A stretch of 64,000 bases of DNA from Proruminimicrobium sp963666965 (lineage in GTDB: Bacteria; Elusimicrobiota; Endomicrobiia; Endomicrobiales; Endomicrobiaceae): positions 62,001 to 126,000 of the forward strand of contig OY762939.1 of NCBI GenBank assembly GCA_963666965.1, read 5' to 3'. The position numbers and the translations under genes are program-made. The notes under the pieces are model-generated. The model was not told the origin of the DNA, searched no databases, and saw nothing but the letters and a program-made list of their open reading frames with translations. Below, one piece after another: positions 46,601 to 54,483 of this stretch (its first letter is position 1; every line of letters starts with the position of its first letter).

Positions 46601-49600
46601 TATTATCTATTCCGTCGTCTATATCAATATCTTCTGCATTTACCGTAAATTTGTTGTTTGCACCTATTACACCAAGCCTCTGTTCAATACTGACTCCGTC
46701 GGCATTTTCCACATTGCCGTCTATAAATAATATTCCGTCGTCAGGATTTGTTATTATGCTTGTATTTAATCCGCCCGTAAAATGCAAATCGTATCCGTTA
46801 GCTATTTCTGCTGTCCCGTTTAACAAACTTGCATCTGTCGTAAAGCTGGAATTATCTATGTAAAGCAGACTTTGCCCGATTGTACCTGTATTTACAACCT
46901 GAGTTCCGTTTGTTACGCTTAAAGTTCCAGAACCTGTTATATTATTTGCGTTATCTCCTGTTACATTAAAATCAAGAGTTCCGTTATTTAAAATTCTGTT
47001 TGCTATGTACAATAAACTTGCATCGGTATGAAGAGTTGAACCGTTTGTTATTGCCATACCTTCTTGTCTTATTTCGCCTGTATTGGTTAAATCTGTTCCG
47101 TTTACTATACGAAGAATTCCGTCTCCTCTGATGTCATTAGAATTAGTGTCTGCACCTGCTGTATAATCAATAAACAATGTGCCGTTATTTTCTATACCGT
47201 TAGCTATTGTTAATGATTGCGCTGATGTTCTAAGTGTAGAATCTGAATTTACAAGCAAATCATTCTGAGCTATTGTTCCGTCATTAATCATCGCTCCGCC
47301 AAATACCAGTAATGATCCGGTGCCTGCAATTGTATTAGTATTTGTACCGCCATTTGTTATAATCATACCGTCATTTGCTATATTAGCTGAGACATAATCC
47401 ATATATGTTCTAAATTCAACACTATTACTAATATACAAATTACCTGCATTTAGTGATCCGTTATTTTGAACCAAACCGTTGTTTAGATAAACTTCGTTCT
47501 GGCTGATAGATCCCAAATTTGTGAAATCGTCATAAATCTGTAAACGGCCGGGGGCTCCCGTTATTGTTCCGTTATTTATTCCTCCTTCGTACAATTCAAA
47601 AATATAATAGTTATCCACAACAGCACCCGAATTATTTATCAGTCTGTTGGCCGATGTAAACCCGTTATTTGTTATTGACCCGTTATTTAAAATAGTATCG
47701 TTAAAATTTGCAACCGCTGTTTTAATAAAAGATGAACCGCTTGATACGGTTAAATTATCCTGATTTATATTGCGATTACTTATTACATTTCCGTTTATTA
47801 ACAAGTCACCGTAAATTCCTTCAAAATCTGATATTATGTTGTTATTTGTTCCGCCGGTAAGCACTAAAGTTCCCGCATTATTTATATTACCGGTAAGGCT
47901 TGAAGCATTACTTATCAAAGATGCCGTTGTTGAAGCTACATTTATATTTGCCTGCTGAAGTGTTCCGCTTGATTCATTTATAAATGTTCCGTATATTTGT
48001 ATGTCGCCTGTTCCTGTTATTGCTCCGCTGTTTAAAACATTCCCAACTTCAAATCCGCTTCCTCTCACGGCTGAATTATCTATTGTTCCGTTATTTACAA
48101 GAGAATCTATAAAAAGATCTGAACCGAAATCATTAACAATATTTGCTCCGCTGTCAACATAAGCGCTGTTTACATAAGTATCTGAAGAATTTCTAAAACT
48201 GCCGTATACTCCTAAATGTCCCTGATTTACAGTGCTTGAACTTCCGACGACTCCTGTTATCAAAAGCGTTCCATCTCCTATTATATCGTTTACAATTGTT
48301 CCGCCGGTAAATTCAAGTATTGAATTATTTGAAATACCTGTATCAAGTATTAAATGATCGGCATCTGTAATTAAGTGTCCACCGTTTTCTATAATTGCAG
48401 TGTACTGAGTAATAGTTCCGCCTGAATTATCAAATACGCCGTTGGTTACTGTCATTGTTCCAAATCCTACTCCGTTCTGTCTACTGATTGTGGTAAAATT
48501 AACTCCGCCTTCAACATTTAAAGCATTATCATTAAAAAACATACCGTTATTTACTAAATAATCGGCATTTGTAGTTCCGTTATTTGCAAAAATATCAGTA
48601 TTAATAAGAGTTTCGGCATTTATTATTCCGCCAACCGTATTTACAAAAGGACCATCATTTGTAAAATTTTCTATATTCATTAATCCGTCATTCTGTCCAA
48701 AATTAAAATTTTCAAACAAACCTGCATTAACTGTTCCTATTGCATTATTTACAAATGTTGAAGCATTTGCAATTTCGCCCTGAACTATTGAAGAACTGTT
48801 AAACAATGTATAACCGTTAAAAATTTCAATTCTTCCTGAACCTATTATTGAATTAAAGTTTTCACCACTGTCAGAAGTATTAAAATACATTAAACCGTCA
48901 TTTAAAATTCTTCCGCCTGCATTATATGTATCTATATCATCTATGTCTGTCCATAAAGCACCGTTGCTTGTTATATCTATATTTGTTGCAGTTATTGAAC
49001 GGCCTTCAATATTACTAAATATACCGGTTGTTATATTAACAGCAAACTGATTTATATCCGCATAATTTACTAAATTGCCTTCTGCACCGTTGAAAGTCAA
49101 TGTTCCGGTACCCGTTATATTATCATCGCTTATTCCGCCTGTAAATATCAAGGCGCCGTCGTTTGATATGCCTTGATGTATATTTGAGTTAGAAGCATTT
49201 GTTGTTACTGAACCGCTACTAGATATATTTAACTGTTCTTGTGACATATTCCCGTTATTGATAAAATCTCCGGATATATTTATAATTCCTTCTGATGTTG
49301 TGCCATATATTATTGAACCGTTGTTTACGCCGTTTACTACATTTAACACTCCATCGTTTTGTAAACCGGCAAATGAACCGATTAAAAGATTATCCGTAAG
49401 CGTTATAGTTGAACCTTCAACATTAAACAAACTCATAGAATCGTATATTGTTAAATTTTCTTGATTTATATTTTTTCTATTTTGTATCAAATCGTTTATA
49501 AACAAATCGCCTGTTCCGGTTATTTCATTGTCATTGATGTTGCTGAAACCTTCAAGTGTTAAACTTCCGTCATTATATATTTTATCGGATACAATCAAAT

Positions 49601-51185
49601 CATCGGCATTTGCGGTCATTGAAGCATTGTCTGAAATAAATATTGAACCTTGAGTAATTGTTATGTCAGCCTGCTGGTTAAAAATAGTATTGCCCAATAT
49701 TTCTAAACCGCCTGCCCCGTCTATAAAACTTGCATTATCGGCTGTAGCTGTTGCACTGTCAACATTTACCTGCAATGTCCCGTTATTATGTATCCCTCCG
49801 CTGCCAGCGGTTGTATCAAGCAGATTTGTTGTCAACAATATTGCATCCCAGTCTACATATATATCATCTGCCGTAATTACACCGTTATTTGTAACTGTTC
49901 CGCCGTCTATATACACTCTGCCTTGGCTGATATTTGCGTTGTTTGTCATTGTGTCTGTTGCTCTCAGCCATCCCGTACCGGTAACGTCATTGTCGTTTGT
50001 GCCGCCTGTAAAAACTACCCATCCGCCGTTATTTGTAATGTCTCCTGCTAATGCCGAGGCATTGCTTTGCAATGTTGCATTTGCATTAACAAAAAAACCG
50101 TTTGAGGCAGTAACTGCATCATCTGTTCCATTATCATTTATAAATACGCCTGAAATTGTTACTGTACTTTGTGATATTGTCGCCGTCATATCATTGTATA
50201 CGGTATTTGGGAAACCAACATTAAATTCACCTGTACCGGTTATATTGTTATAGTTTACTCCGTTTGCATAAATATACAAAAGTCCGTTATTGATTATACT
50301 CCCGCCTGCCGTATATGTATTTATATTATCAATATCGGTCGTAAAAGCCGACCCGCTGCTTATCTGCAGTTGGCTTAACTGCGCAGAAGCAGAATTTGCA
50401 ACCGTTGCATTGTTTGTTATTTCTAAAACGCCTAATCCGATTATAGTGTTGTTATTTGTACCATCAGCATTTATTCGTAATGTCCCGGCATTGTTTATAT
50501 TATTTACCACACTTATATCATCTATATCCATTTCTAATAAAGCACTGCTGTTTATCTGTAAATAATTTGCTGCTATCGAACTTCCTGCAATATTACTTAA
50601 ATTTGCACCGATAGTAACAGCCATATAATCTTGCATAATGTCAGCATTATTTATAACAGAATTATATATTCCTAACCATCCCGATCCGATTATATTATTA
50701 TAGTTTGTTCCGCCTGTAAGCGATAACGTTCCGTTATTATTTACAACCCCGCCGTAAGTATATGTATCAATATAATCACTATTGGTTTGCAAATATGATG
50801 TATTGGACAAAGTTATCGTTGAAGCTCGCAACCCGTAACCGTTTGTTAAAGATATTGAATTTAAATTGATATTTGCAGGAAGCGCAAAAATAAGAGGAAG
50901 ATTATTGTTCCAGCTGACAACTCCTCCGCTTGCAGTTCCGTCAACAGTTAATGTTGTTGCCGTTACCGGACTTAACGTTACAGAGGAACCGCTTACAGAA
51001 TTCCAATAGCCGGAGCCTACCATTGTGTTTGAATAGATAGTATCAGCCGTATTATCAGAAGAATAAGTATAACTTTCTGACACATTATCTCCGCTTATCT
51101 GCGCAAAAACTGCCGAAATTGACAAAAACATAGCCAAAAATAAAACCACAGAAAGCCTTACTGAACTTTTTAAAAAGCAGTTCAT
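43695..51185 (-). CDS. Giant autotransporter with a C-terminal OmpA domain, 2496 aa
   Basis: This protein has a signal peptide (about residues 1-29) and a passenger of nearly 2000 residues. The passenger holds at least 15 degenerate units of the form NNGTLxFTGGTNxNxITGTG, and two PATR-type repeats (KTGAGIVELTGANTYTG and KDGNGILELEMDDNYYQGD) near residue 1600. An autotransporter barrel (about 2045-2309) ends in IGLTYKF. Unusually, about 187 further residues follow: a coiled coil (about 2325-2372) and an OmpA domain with FKFNSTEL, EGHCDNLG and NRRVEIT. It probably forms a surface filament tethered to peptidoglycan. Confidence 0.88.
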   Translation of the reverse strand: MNCFLKSSVRLSVVLFLAMFLSISAVFAQISGDNVSESYTYSSDNTADTIYSNTMVGSGYWNSVSGSSVTLSPVTATTLTVDGTASGGVVSWNNNLPLIFALPANINLNSISLTNGYGLRASTITLSNTSYLQTNSDYIDTYTYGGVVNNNGTLSLTGGTNYNNIIGSGWLGIYNSVINNADIMQDYMAVTIGANLSNIAGSSIAANYLQINSSALLEMDIDDISVVNNINNAGTLRINADGTNNNTIIGLGVLEITNNATVANSASAQLSQLQISSGSAFTTDIDNINTYTAGGSIINNGLLYIYANGVNYNNITGTGEFNVGFPNTVYNDMTATISQSTVTISGVFINDNGTDDAVTASNGFFVNANATLQSNASALAGDITNNGGWVVFTGGTNDNDVTGTGWLRATDTMTNNANISQGRVYIDGGTVTNNGVITADDIYVDWDAILLTTNLLDTTAGSGGIHNNGTLQVNVDSATATADNASFIDGAGGLEILGNTIFNQQADITITQGSIFISDNASMTANADDLIVSDKIYNDGSLTLEGFSNINDNEITGTGDLFINDLIQNRKNINQENLTIYDSMSLFNVEGSTITLTDNLLIGSFAGLQNDGVLNVVNGVNNGSIIYGTTSEGIINISGDFINNGNMSQEQLNISSSGSVTTNASNSNIHQGISNDGALIFTGGISDDNITGTGTLTFNGAEGNLVNYADINQFAVNITTGIFSNIEGRSITATNIDITSNGALWTDIDDIDTYNAGGRILNDGLMYFNTSDSGENFNSIIGSGRIEIFNGYTLFNSSSIVQGEIANASTFVNNAIGTVNAGLFENFNFGQNDGLMNIENFTNDGPFVNTVGGIINAETLINTDIFANNGTTNADYLVNNGMFFNDNALNVEGGVNFTTISRQNGVGFGTMTVTNGVFDNSGGTITQYTAIIENGGHLITDADHLILDTGISNNSILEFTGGTIVNDIIGDGTLLITGVVGSSSTVNQGHLGVYGSFRNSSDTYVNSAYVDSGANIVNDFGSDLFIDSLVNNGTIDNSAVRGSGFEVGNVLNSGAITGTGDIQIYGTFINESSGTLQQANINVASTTASLISNASSLTGNINNAGTLVLTGGTNNNIISDFEGIYGDLLINGNVISNRNINQDNLTVSSGSSFIKTAVANFNDTILNNGSITNNGFTSANRLINNSGAVVDNYYIFELYEGGINNGTITGAPGRLQIYDDFTNLGSISQNEVYLNNGLVQNNGSLNAGNLYISNSVEFRTYMDYVSANIANDGMIITNGGTNTNTIAGTGSLLVFGGAMINDGTIAQNDLLVNSDSTLRTSAQSLTIANGIENNGTLFIDYTAGADTNSNDIRGDGILRIVNGTDLTNTGEIRQEGMAITNGSTLHTDASLLYIANRILNNGTLDFNVTGDNANNITGSGTLSVTNGTQVVNTGTIGQSLLYIDNSSFTTDASLLNGTAEIANGYDLHFTGGLNTSIITNPDDGILFIDGNVENADGVSIEQRLGVIGANNKFTVNAEDIDIDDGIDNNGILALKDANDSTLEEDVYGDGSLVKTGAGIVELTGANTYTGQTIITEGALQISDESNIGDNAIGFDGGKLIASANSFAINNQLTATQGNNVNIDVIDGHLYLDGVINQQSTTPANLVKDGNGILELEMDDNYYQGDTYVNNGTLIGTTQNIKGRLYGTGAANLDTYQFYDGVSYSDSIATTPRYLKAPSAYGYDVVLNEVDSTNYIGTFNKTGSASMEVVNYFRAYQANITDGSLYVNNIESGNDFIVDSTMTFTNSLLGGNSNITATTVVMGDGSTLAPGNSIGTTNITGDLVFASSSTYEVEFEQASMQTGGISNDTTNVSGTTTIDSNNTSLDLINLDGKFYVHETFDIITSSGALTGEFANSSLTGFDVDSPDLRLGSRITFSTATVGNNLQLIVSREASEYENSTELTDMSHNESEVARSIDAISTGNGGDITNSLDVLEKFYYYTSTYDLDALKAGFNDIAGVIYSNAALLPYFNSKIEHVYDKIQPIENKISPCGRFHDKIWGEYYYNNYRVDENENSPEYQTYTNGFLVGFDMISSNKWFLGIMSGYGESTLNQEHDKTNMKDINLGLYGGYENAKWQFKSMLFAGWERYNTEREITFMDRTAKSDYQGYSTSLDVEGAYKILLTKNADAKHKVTLKPFAGMLASYIKQNGFEESGADSLNLKVEDNNIFMAQARLGVGINGKLNRFGWYANAGARQLLTKDYAETNLSLLAYQDDTKMSIKGAAISPFSITAGLGADYILSEDWTIFANGQTNFANKSKEIYANIGLTYKFGCPKKDQPVVVTVVDEDFASRLENEKKISEGLRKELKQLQKDYDNMKSKIVSAEEAKKIKERKITQVELTSKLQFKFNSTELTEKGKASLQQVVKELQRYPDAELLIEGHCDNLGAPAYNQKLSEGRANAVAESLEKDYGIKNKISVIGKGSTENLVPNDSPANREMNRRVEITIVQEEEVEAAAIK

Positions 51186-51322
51186 TCTTCCCCCGATAAT
51201 ATTAAATAAATTTTGTAAATATGATTATTCTCATGAATATATAGCCGAAGTGTACTAAAAAAAACAATATTTTGCAAATATTTCACAATTGAATCAATTT
51301 GATGTAAATTTTATTGAATAAA

Positions 51323-51351
51323 TTGACTTATTTTATATCTTGTATTATAAT
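51323..51351 (+). promoter_or_regulatory. Sigma-70 promoter of the small accessory gene
   Basis: TTGACT (51323-51328), 17 nt, then TATAAT (51346-51351). The predicted start near 51358 rules out any start codon upstream of it and supports the ATG at 51382. The rest of 51186-51360 is AT-rich and includes no clear promoter for the autotransporter on the other strand, apart from a weak TATATA near 51240. Confidence 0.75.
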
Positions 51352-51381
51352 GCAATCATATATAGAATTTGGAAAAACACT

Positions 51382-51759
51382 ATGAAAAAACAAGAAAATA
51401 GAAGTGTAGGGATATTCTTTGTTATCAATAACAAAGTGATTGCAAATTTAGAGTCTACATCTATATTGCAACCACTGAACGGCTTTTATGATGCAGAACT
51501 CGGACATTCTGAATGGTTTGAAGAAACTTTATTTGCCAAGTATCCACAATTTGAACAATATATTGAGATACCAAGAGGCAGAGTGGTGTATGAAATAAAA
51601 AAGAATAAGTTTATTGTATATCTTGATAAAAAACTAAATAACGAGCCAATGCAAAAGAAAATAATGAAATCTTTTGGCTTAACAGCACAAAATACTTTAT
51701 TTCGCAGAGATTCTCATTATACTACCGATTTGGATGATATTGATAAACTTTTTAGTTAA
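51382..51759 (+). CDS. Small uncharacterised protein of a widespread family
   Basis: The start at 51382 (MKKQENRSVGIFFVIN) is chosen because a promoter ends just upstream; it gives 125 residues. Visible features are an N-terminal strand GIFFVINNKVI, a GHSEWFEETLF segment, the motif EIPRGRVVYE followed by a strand ending in VYLDKK, and a late RRDSHY. Similar short proteins with a His-x-x-Trp and RGRVxY pattern are common in gut bacteria, with no known function. The codon use is AT-rich. It opens the plus-strand accessory island. Confidence 0.6.
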   Translation: MKKQENRSVGIFFVINNKVIANLESTSILQPLNGFYDAELGHSEWFEETLFAKYPQFEQYIEIPRGRVVYEIKKNKFIVYLDKKLNNEPMQKKIMKSFGLTAQNTLFRRDSHYTTDLDDIDKLFS

Positions 51760-51801
51760 ATTTTAATAAGATAAAAAATAAACATAATAAAAGGAGACAA
51801 A

Positions 51802-52560
51802 ATGTCTGATTCAAACTGCAACGACTATAAAGACAGTCAATGTTATACATGTGAAGATAATTACCTTTACATGAAACATCCTTATAATCAGCAATCATTT
51901 GAAGATTACAAGAAAACAAAAGGAAAAGAGGATGAACCAAAAATTTTAATTATTGGCACAACCCCACCTTGGAGATTTTCCTTAAAACAAGATTTTAAAA
52001 CTAAAAATGGGGAATTAGAAGGCAACGATATAGATTTTTATTATGGTTCTGAAGACAATAATTTCTGGAATCTTGTAGGTGTCCAAAAAGATTTTAATTC
52101 AATTAAAAAACATTGCAAAACAAATGGCTGGCTTTTTATGGATATAGTAGAAGAATGTTTTACTTGTTTAGGCAAAGATGAAACTCCTTCGGCGGGAGAT
52201 AACGATTTGTCTATTAAAAAATATAATGACAATATTTTCAATATATTATCCGATCAAAATTGCAAAATTAAAAAGATTTTTTTTACTAGCAAAAATGCTT
52301 ACGATTTTTTTCTTAGTACAGCTTTACAAGAAAAACTTATATCAAAGAAAAAAGATTATTTAGAACCTATACCTAATAAACTAAAAACGAGTAATTTTGA
52401 TATAGAAATAATAATTTTACCAGCTCCATCAGGTAAATATGGAAAAGTAAGAAAACTTACAAATGAACAACAAACAGAATGCGACGAAAAAAAAATGTCT
52501 AAAGAAGATTATAGAAAATGGGCATATGGAACCAAATTATTAAATCAAGAAATCCAATAA
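51802..52560 (+). CDS. Uracil-DNA-glycosylase-fold protein, divergent
   Basis: This 252-residue protein has a strong AAGGAG site before its ATG. The core reads KILIIGTTPPWRFS (position of UDG motif I), DFYYGSEDNNFWNLV (the FYYGxxxNxFW motif of the Mug/deoxyinosine-glycosylase-like families) and IIILPAPSGKYGK (position of motif II). An N-terminal CYTCEDN segment and a basic C-terminus are extra. Catalytic activity is uncertain: the usual Asn or Asp of motif I is replaced by Thr-Thr. It could be a repair enzyme or a defence-associated member of the superfamily. Confidence 0.6.
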   Translation: MSDSNCNDYKDSQCYTCEDNYLYMKHPYNQQSFEDYKKTKGKEDEPKILIIGTTPPWRFSLKQDFKTKNGELEGNDIDFYYGSEDNNFWNLVGVQKDFNSIKKHCKTNGWLFMDIVEECFTCLGKDETPSAGDNDLSIKKYNDNIFNILSDQNCKIKKIFFTSKNAYDFFLSTALQEKLISKKKDYLEPIPNKLKTSNFDIEIIILPAPSGKYGKVRKLTNEQQTECDEKKMSKEDYRKWAYGTKLLNQEIQ

Positions 52561-52568
52561 TTGTTACT

Positions 52569-53378
52569 TTAATCAACCCAACTAATACAATTTAGCACTC
52601 CACCTTTTTTAGCTATCTCATTTGATTGTAATGGAACTATTGTATAATCTTTAAATATTTTTTGAAAGACCTTTAAAGCAGTTTTATCTTCAGCTATGTC
52701 ATATACAGGCAAAATTATAATATTTTTATATTGCAAATAGTTTATATAAAGTCCTATTGCATTATATTTTGAGTTACAAACACAAGGTATTTCCTGCCAT
52801 TTCAGATTTGCTTTATCCAATACAGTTATCAAATCATTTTTATAAATTTGTTCTTTTTTAGAATATGAATTAATTATAACTTTTGTATCTGTAACAAATC
52901 TTACAATACCATCAGAATGACCACAAAAATCGTTTTGATCAGGAATAAGAACTATTTTTTGAAGTTTTAGAACCATTTTAATATCTTGTATAAGTTGATT
53001 TTTATTATATTTAGGGTTTTCTTTAAATATCCTTGTTGTTATGAATGCTGTCCCATTTTGTTGTACTACATTACCACCTTCAAGTTTTATTTTTGAAATT
53101 ATAGGTGTTATTCCTAAAGTTTTTGATACTTCGTATCCATCAGTTATAGTTTTTTTATATTTTGGGGTATTTAGATATGAAGGATGATAGTCAAACTGAA
53201 TAAAAGATTTATTATAAATTGGTATAGGCATATAATCTCGCATCCAAATATCATTTGTGCCATCAATAAATTTATATTTTATATTAAATTTATTTAGCAA
53301 CTTAACTAACCGTTTATAAAATGGTTTGTAAATTTTAAAATCTTTCAATAATGAAGAAAAATATACTGTTTGCATCAT
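52569..53378 (-). CDS. Small agmatine/peptidyl-arginine deiminase family protein
   Basis: This 269-residue protein of the guanidino-group-modifying superfamily has the catalytic set in place: DIWMRDYMP, LEGGN, CGHSDGIVRF (His and Asp) and a C-terminal Cys in GGVLNCISW. It is about 80 residues shorter than agmatine deiminase because the N-terminal leader is missing, matching a compact family seen in gut bacteria. The likely reaction is deimination of an arginine-like substrate; which one is unknown. Two adjacent ATGs are possible; the second (53375) is better spaced from GGGG. It faces the UDG-like gene tail to tail. Confidence 0.75.
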   Translation of the reverse strand: MMQTVYFSSLLKDFKIYKPFYKRLVKLLNKFNIKYKFIDGTNDIWMRDYMPIPIYNKSFIQFDYHPSYLNTPKYKKTITDGYEVSKTLGITPIISKIKLEGGNVVQQNGTAFITTRIFKENPKYNKNQLIQDIKMVLKLQKIVLIPDQNDFCGHSDGIVRFVTDTKVIINSYSKKEQIYKNDLITVLDKANLKWQEIPCVCNSKYNAIGLYINYLQYKNIIILPVYDIAEDKTALKVFQKIFKDYTIVPLQSNEIAKKGGVLNCISWVD

Positions 53379-53424
53379 AAACCCCTATATGTTTTAAAAG
53401 TTGCCATCTATTTAGATTATCTAC

Positions 53425-53503
53425 TATATAAAAATATAACAATTTAAAAAGGAGTGAAAAATTTGTGAAATCTTGTTTATATTAATTGTTATATTTTTAT
53501 ATA
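53425..53503. promoter_or_regulatory. Divergent regulatory region with perfect 20-bp inverted repeat
   Basis: TATATAAAAATATAACAATT (53425-53444) is exactly inverted at 53484-53503, with a 39-nt spacer. Both outward-facing arms read AATTGTTATATTTTTATATA and continue after three bases with GATAA. The arms therefore give the same TTGTTA box in each direction, toward the deiminase gene (start 53378, minus) and the ankyrin gene (start 53557, plus). It may be twin promoters or a shared operator. Confidence 0.6.
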
Positions 53504-53556
53504 AGGGATAAATAGTAGAGAGTAATTTTTTATTTAAGAGTAAAAGGAGAAAATAA

Positions 53557-54405
53557 ATGAATAATGTTATTACTAAAAAACAATTGGAGGTGCTAAAAGA
53601 AATAATACAAAAACATAAATTAGAAATAAAAGAAGAATTTATAAGCAATATATTTTATGATTTCTGTAAGAAAGCCAATATTAAAATAATGAAAGAATTT
53701 ATTGAAAGAGCGGATTTTTATATTCGTCGGAAATATAATACAAGAAATTTGTTGTTATATAATTTTTGTTGTGCCGGTAATTCAGTATTAGTTAAATGGT
53801 TCCTTGAAAAGTATACAATAGATATTTCTAATAATAAAATATTTATAAATATTTGTAAAACTGCAGATATAGAATTAGTCGAGTGGTTCATACAACAAAA
53901 ACCATTTAATAAAATCAATCAAGATGTTTTTAATAAAGGACTAATCAGTGCCTGTTGGAGTGAAAATGCCAACTTAAAATTTGTTAAATATTTAGAAAAA
54001 AATTTTAATGTAACAATTTCAACTGAGTATATTTTAGAACTTTTTTATTATTGTGGTGAAGAAAATATAGCTACAATTATCAAATATTTTGTTGAAAAGT
54101 ATAAAATAGATATTAATCAATATTATATACTTAAACAAACTATTCTTTCGTTCTCTTGCGAAATGTTTGCCAATTTAAATTTTATTAAGTATCTGGTTGA
54201 AGATAAAAAAGCTGATATTCATAAAAAAAATGACGATGGTTCAACTGTTTTGCATATAGCTTGTAAAAGAGGTAATCTTGAAATTATTAAATATTTAATT
54301 GAAGATTGCATGTTAGATATTAATGCTGTAGATAGTAAAGGCAATACACCATTGTCAGTTGTTAAAAATATTGAAATCATCAATCAGCTAAAAGAAAAAG
54401 AATAA
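53557..54405 (+). CDS. Ankyrin-repeat protein
   Basis: This 282-residue protein has a strong AAAGGAG site 6 nt before the ATG. The C-terminal ~60 residues hold clear ankyrin repeats (DDGSTVLHIACKRGNLEIIKY, then DSKGNTPLSVV). The first ~200 residues show weaker, diverged repeats with FC-x-x-G/A-N and VKWFLEK or VEWFIQQ helices, as in long degenerate ankyrin arrays. No signal peptide, so it is cytosolic or exported by another route. Such proteins often mediate host or protein contacts, but its role here is unknown. Confidence 0.8.
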   Translation: MNNVITKKQLEVLKEIIQKHKLEIKEEFISNIFYDFCKKANIKIMKEFIERADFYIRRKYNTRNLLLYNFCCAGNSVLVKWFLEKYTIDISNNKIFINICKTADIELVEWFIQQKPFNKINQDVFNKGLISACWSENANLKFVKYLEKNFNVTISTEYILELFYYCGEENIATIIKYFVEKYKIDINQYYILKQTILSFSCEMFANLNFIKYLVEDKKADIHKKNDDGSTVLHIACKRGNLEIIKYLIEDCMLDINAVDSKGNTPLSVVKNIEIINQLKEKE

Positions 54406-54410
54406 TCTTG

Positions 54411-54483
54411 GGTGCGGTTGTCGTTGCAGTTAGACTTCAAAGTTTGAGATGAAAGCTGTAGGGGTTATGTCGTTGTCGTTAAA
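54411..54483. repeat. Partial duplicate of the left arm of structured element B
   Basis: GGGTGCGG at 54410-54417 echoes the loop start of element B (54520-54527). GTCGTTG-x2-GTTA-GACTT-xAAAG (54420-54443) repeats 49 nt later at 54469. It is a degenerate half-copy next to the complete element, matching the layout beside copy A. Confidence 0.45.

Noticed and set aside
43695..51185. Plus-strand open frames of 70-200 codons inside the giant autotransporter
   Set aside because: They are shadows created by the repetitive NG/T-rich codons, with no ribosome binding sites and no coherent protein features.
43695..51185. CRISPR array or DNA tandem repeat in the autotransporter
   Set aside because: The repeats are degenerate, protein-level units of variable spacing within one intact reading frame.
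51340..51381. TTG start at 51340 for the small accessory gene
   Set aside because: It lies inside the promoter (upstream of the -10 box), so it could not be transcribed; the ATG at 51382 is used instead.
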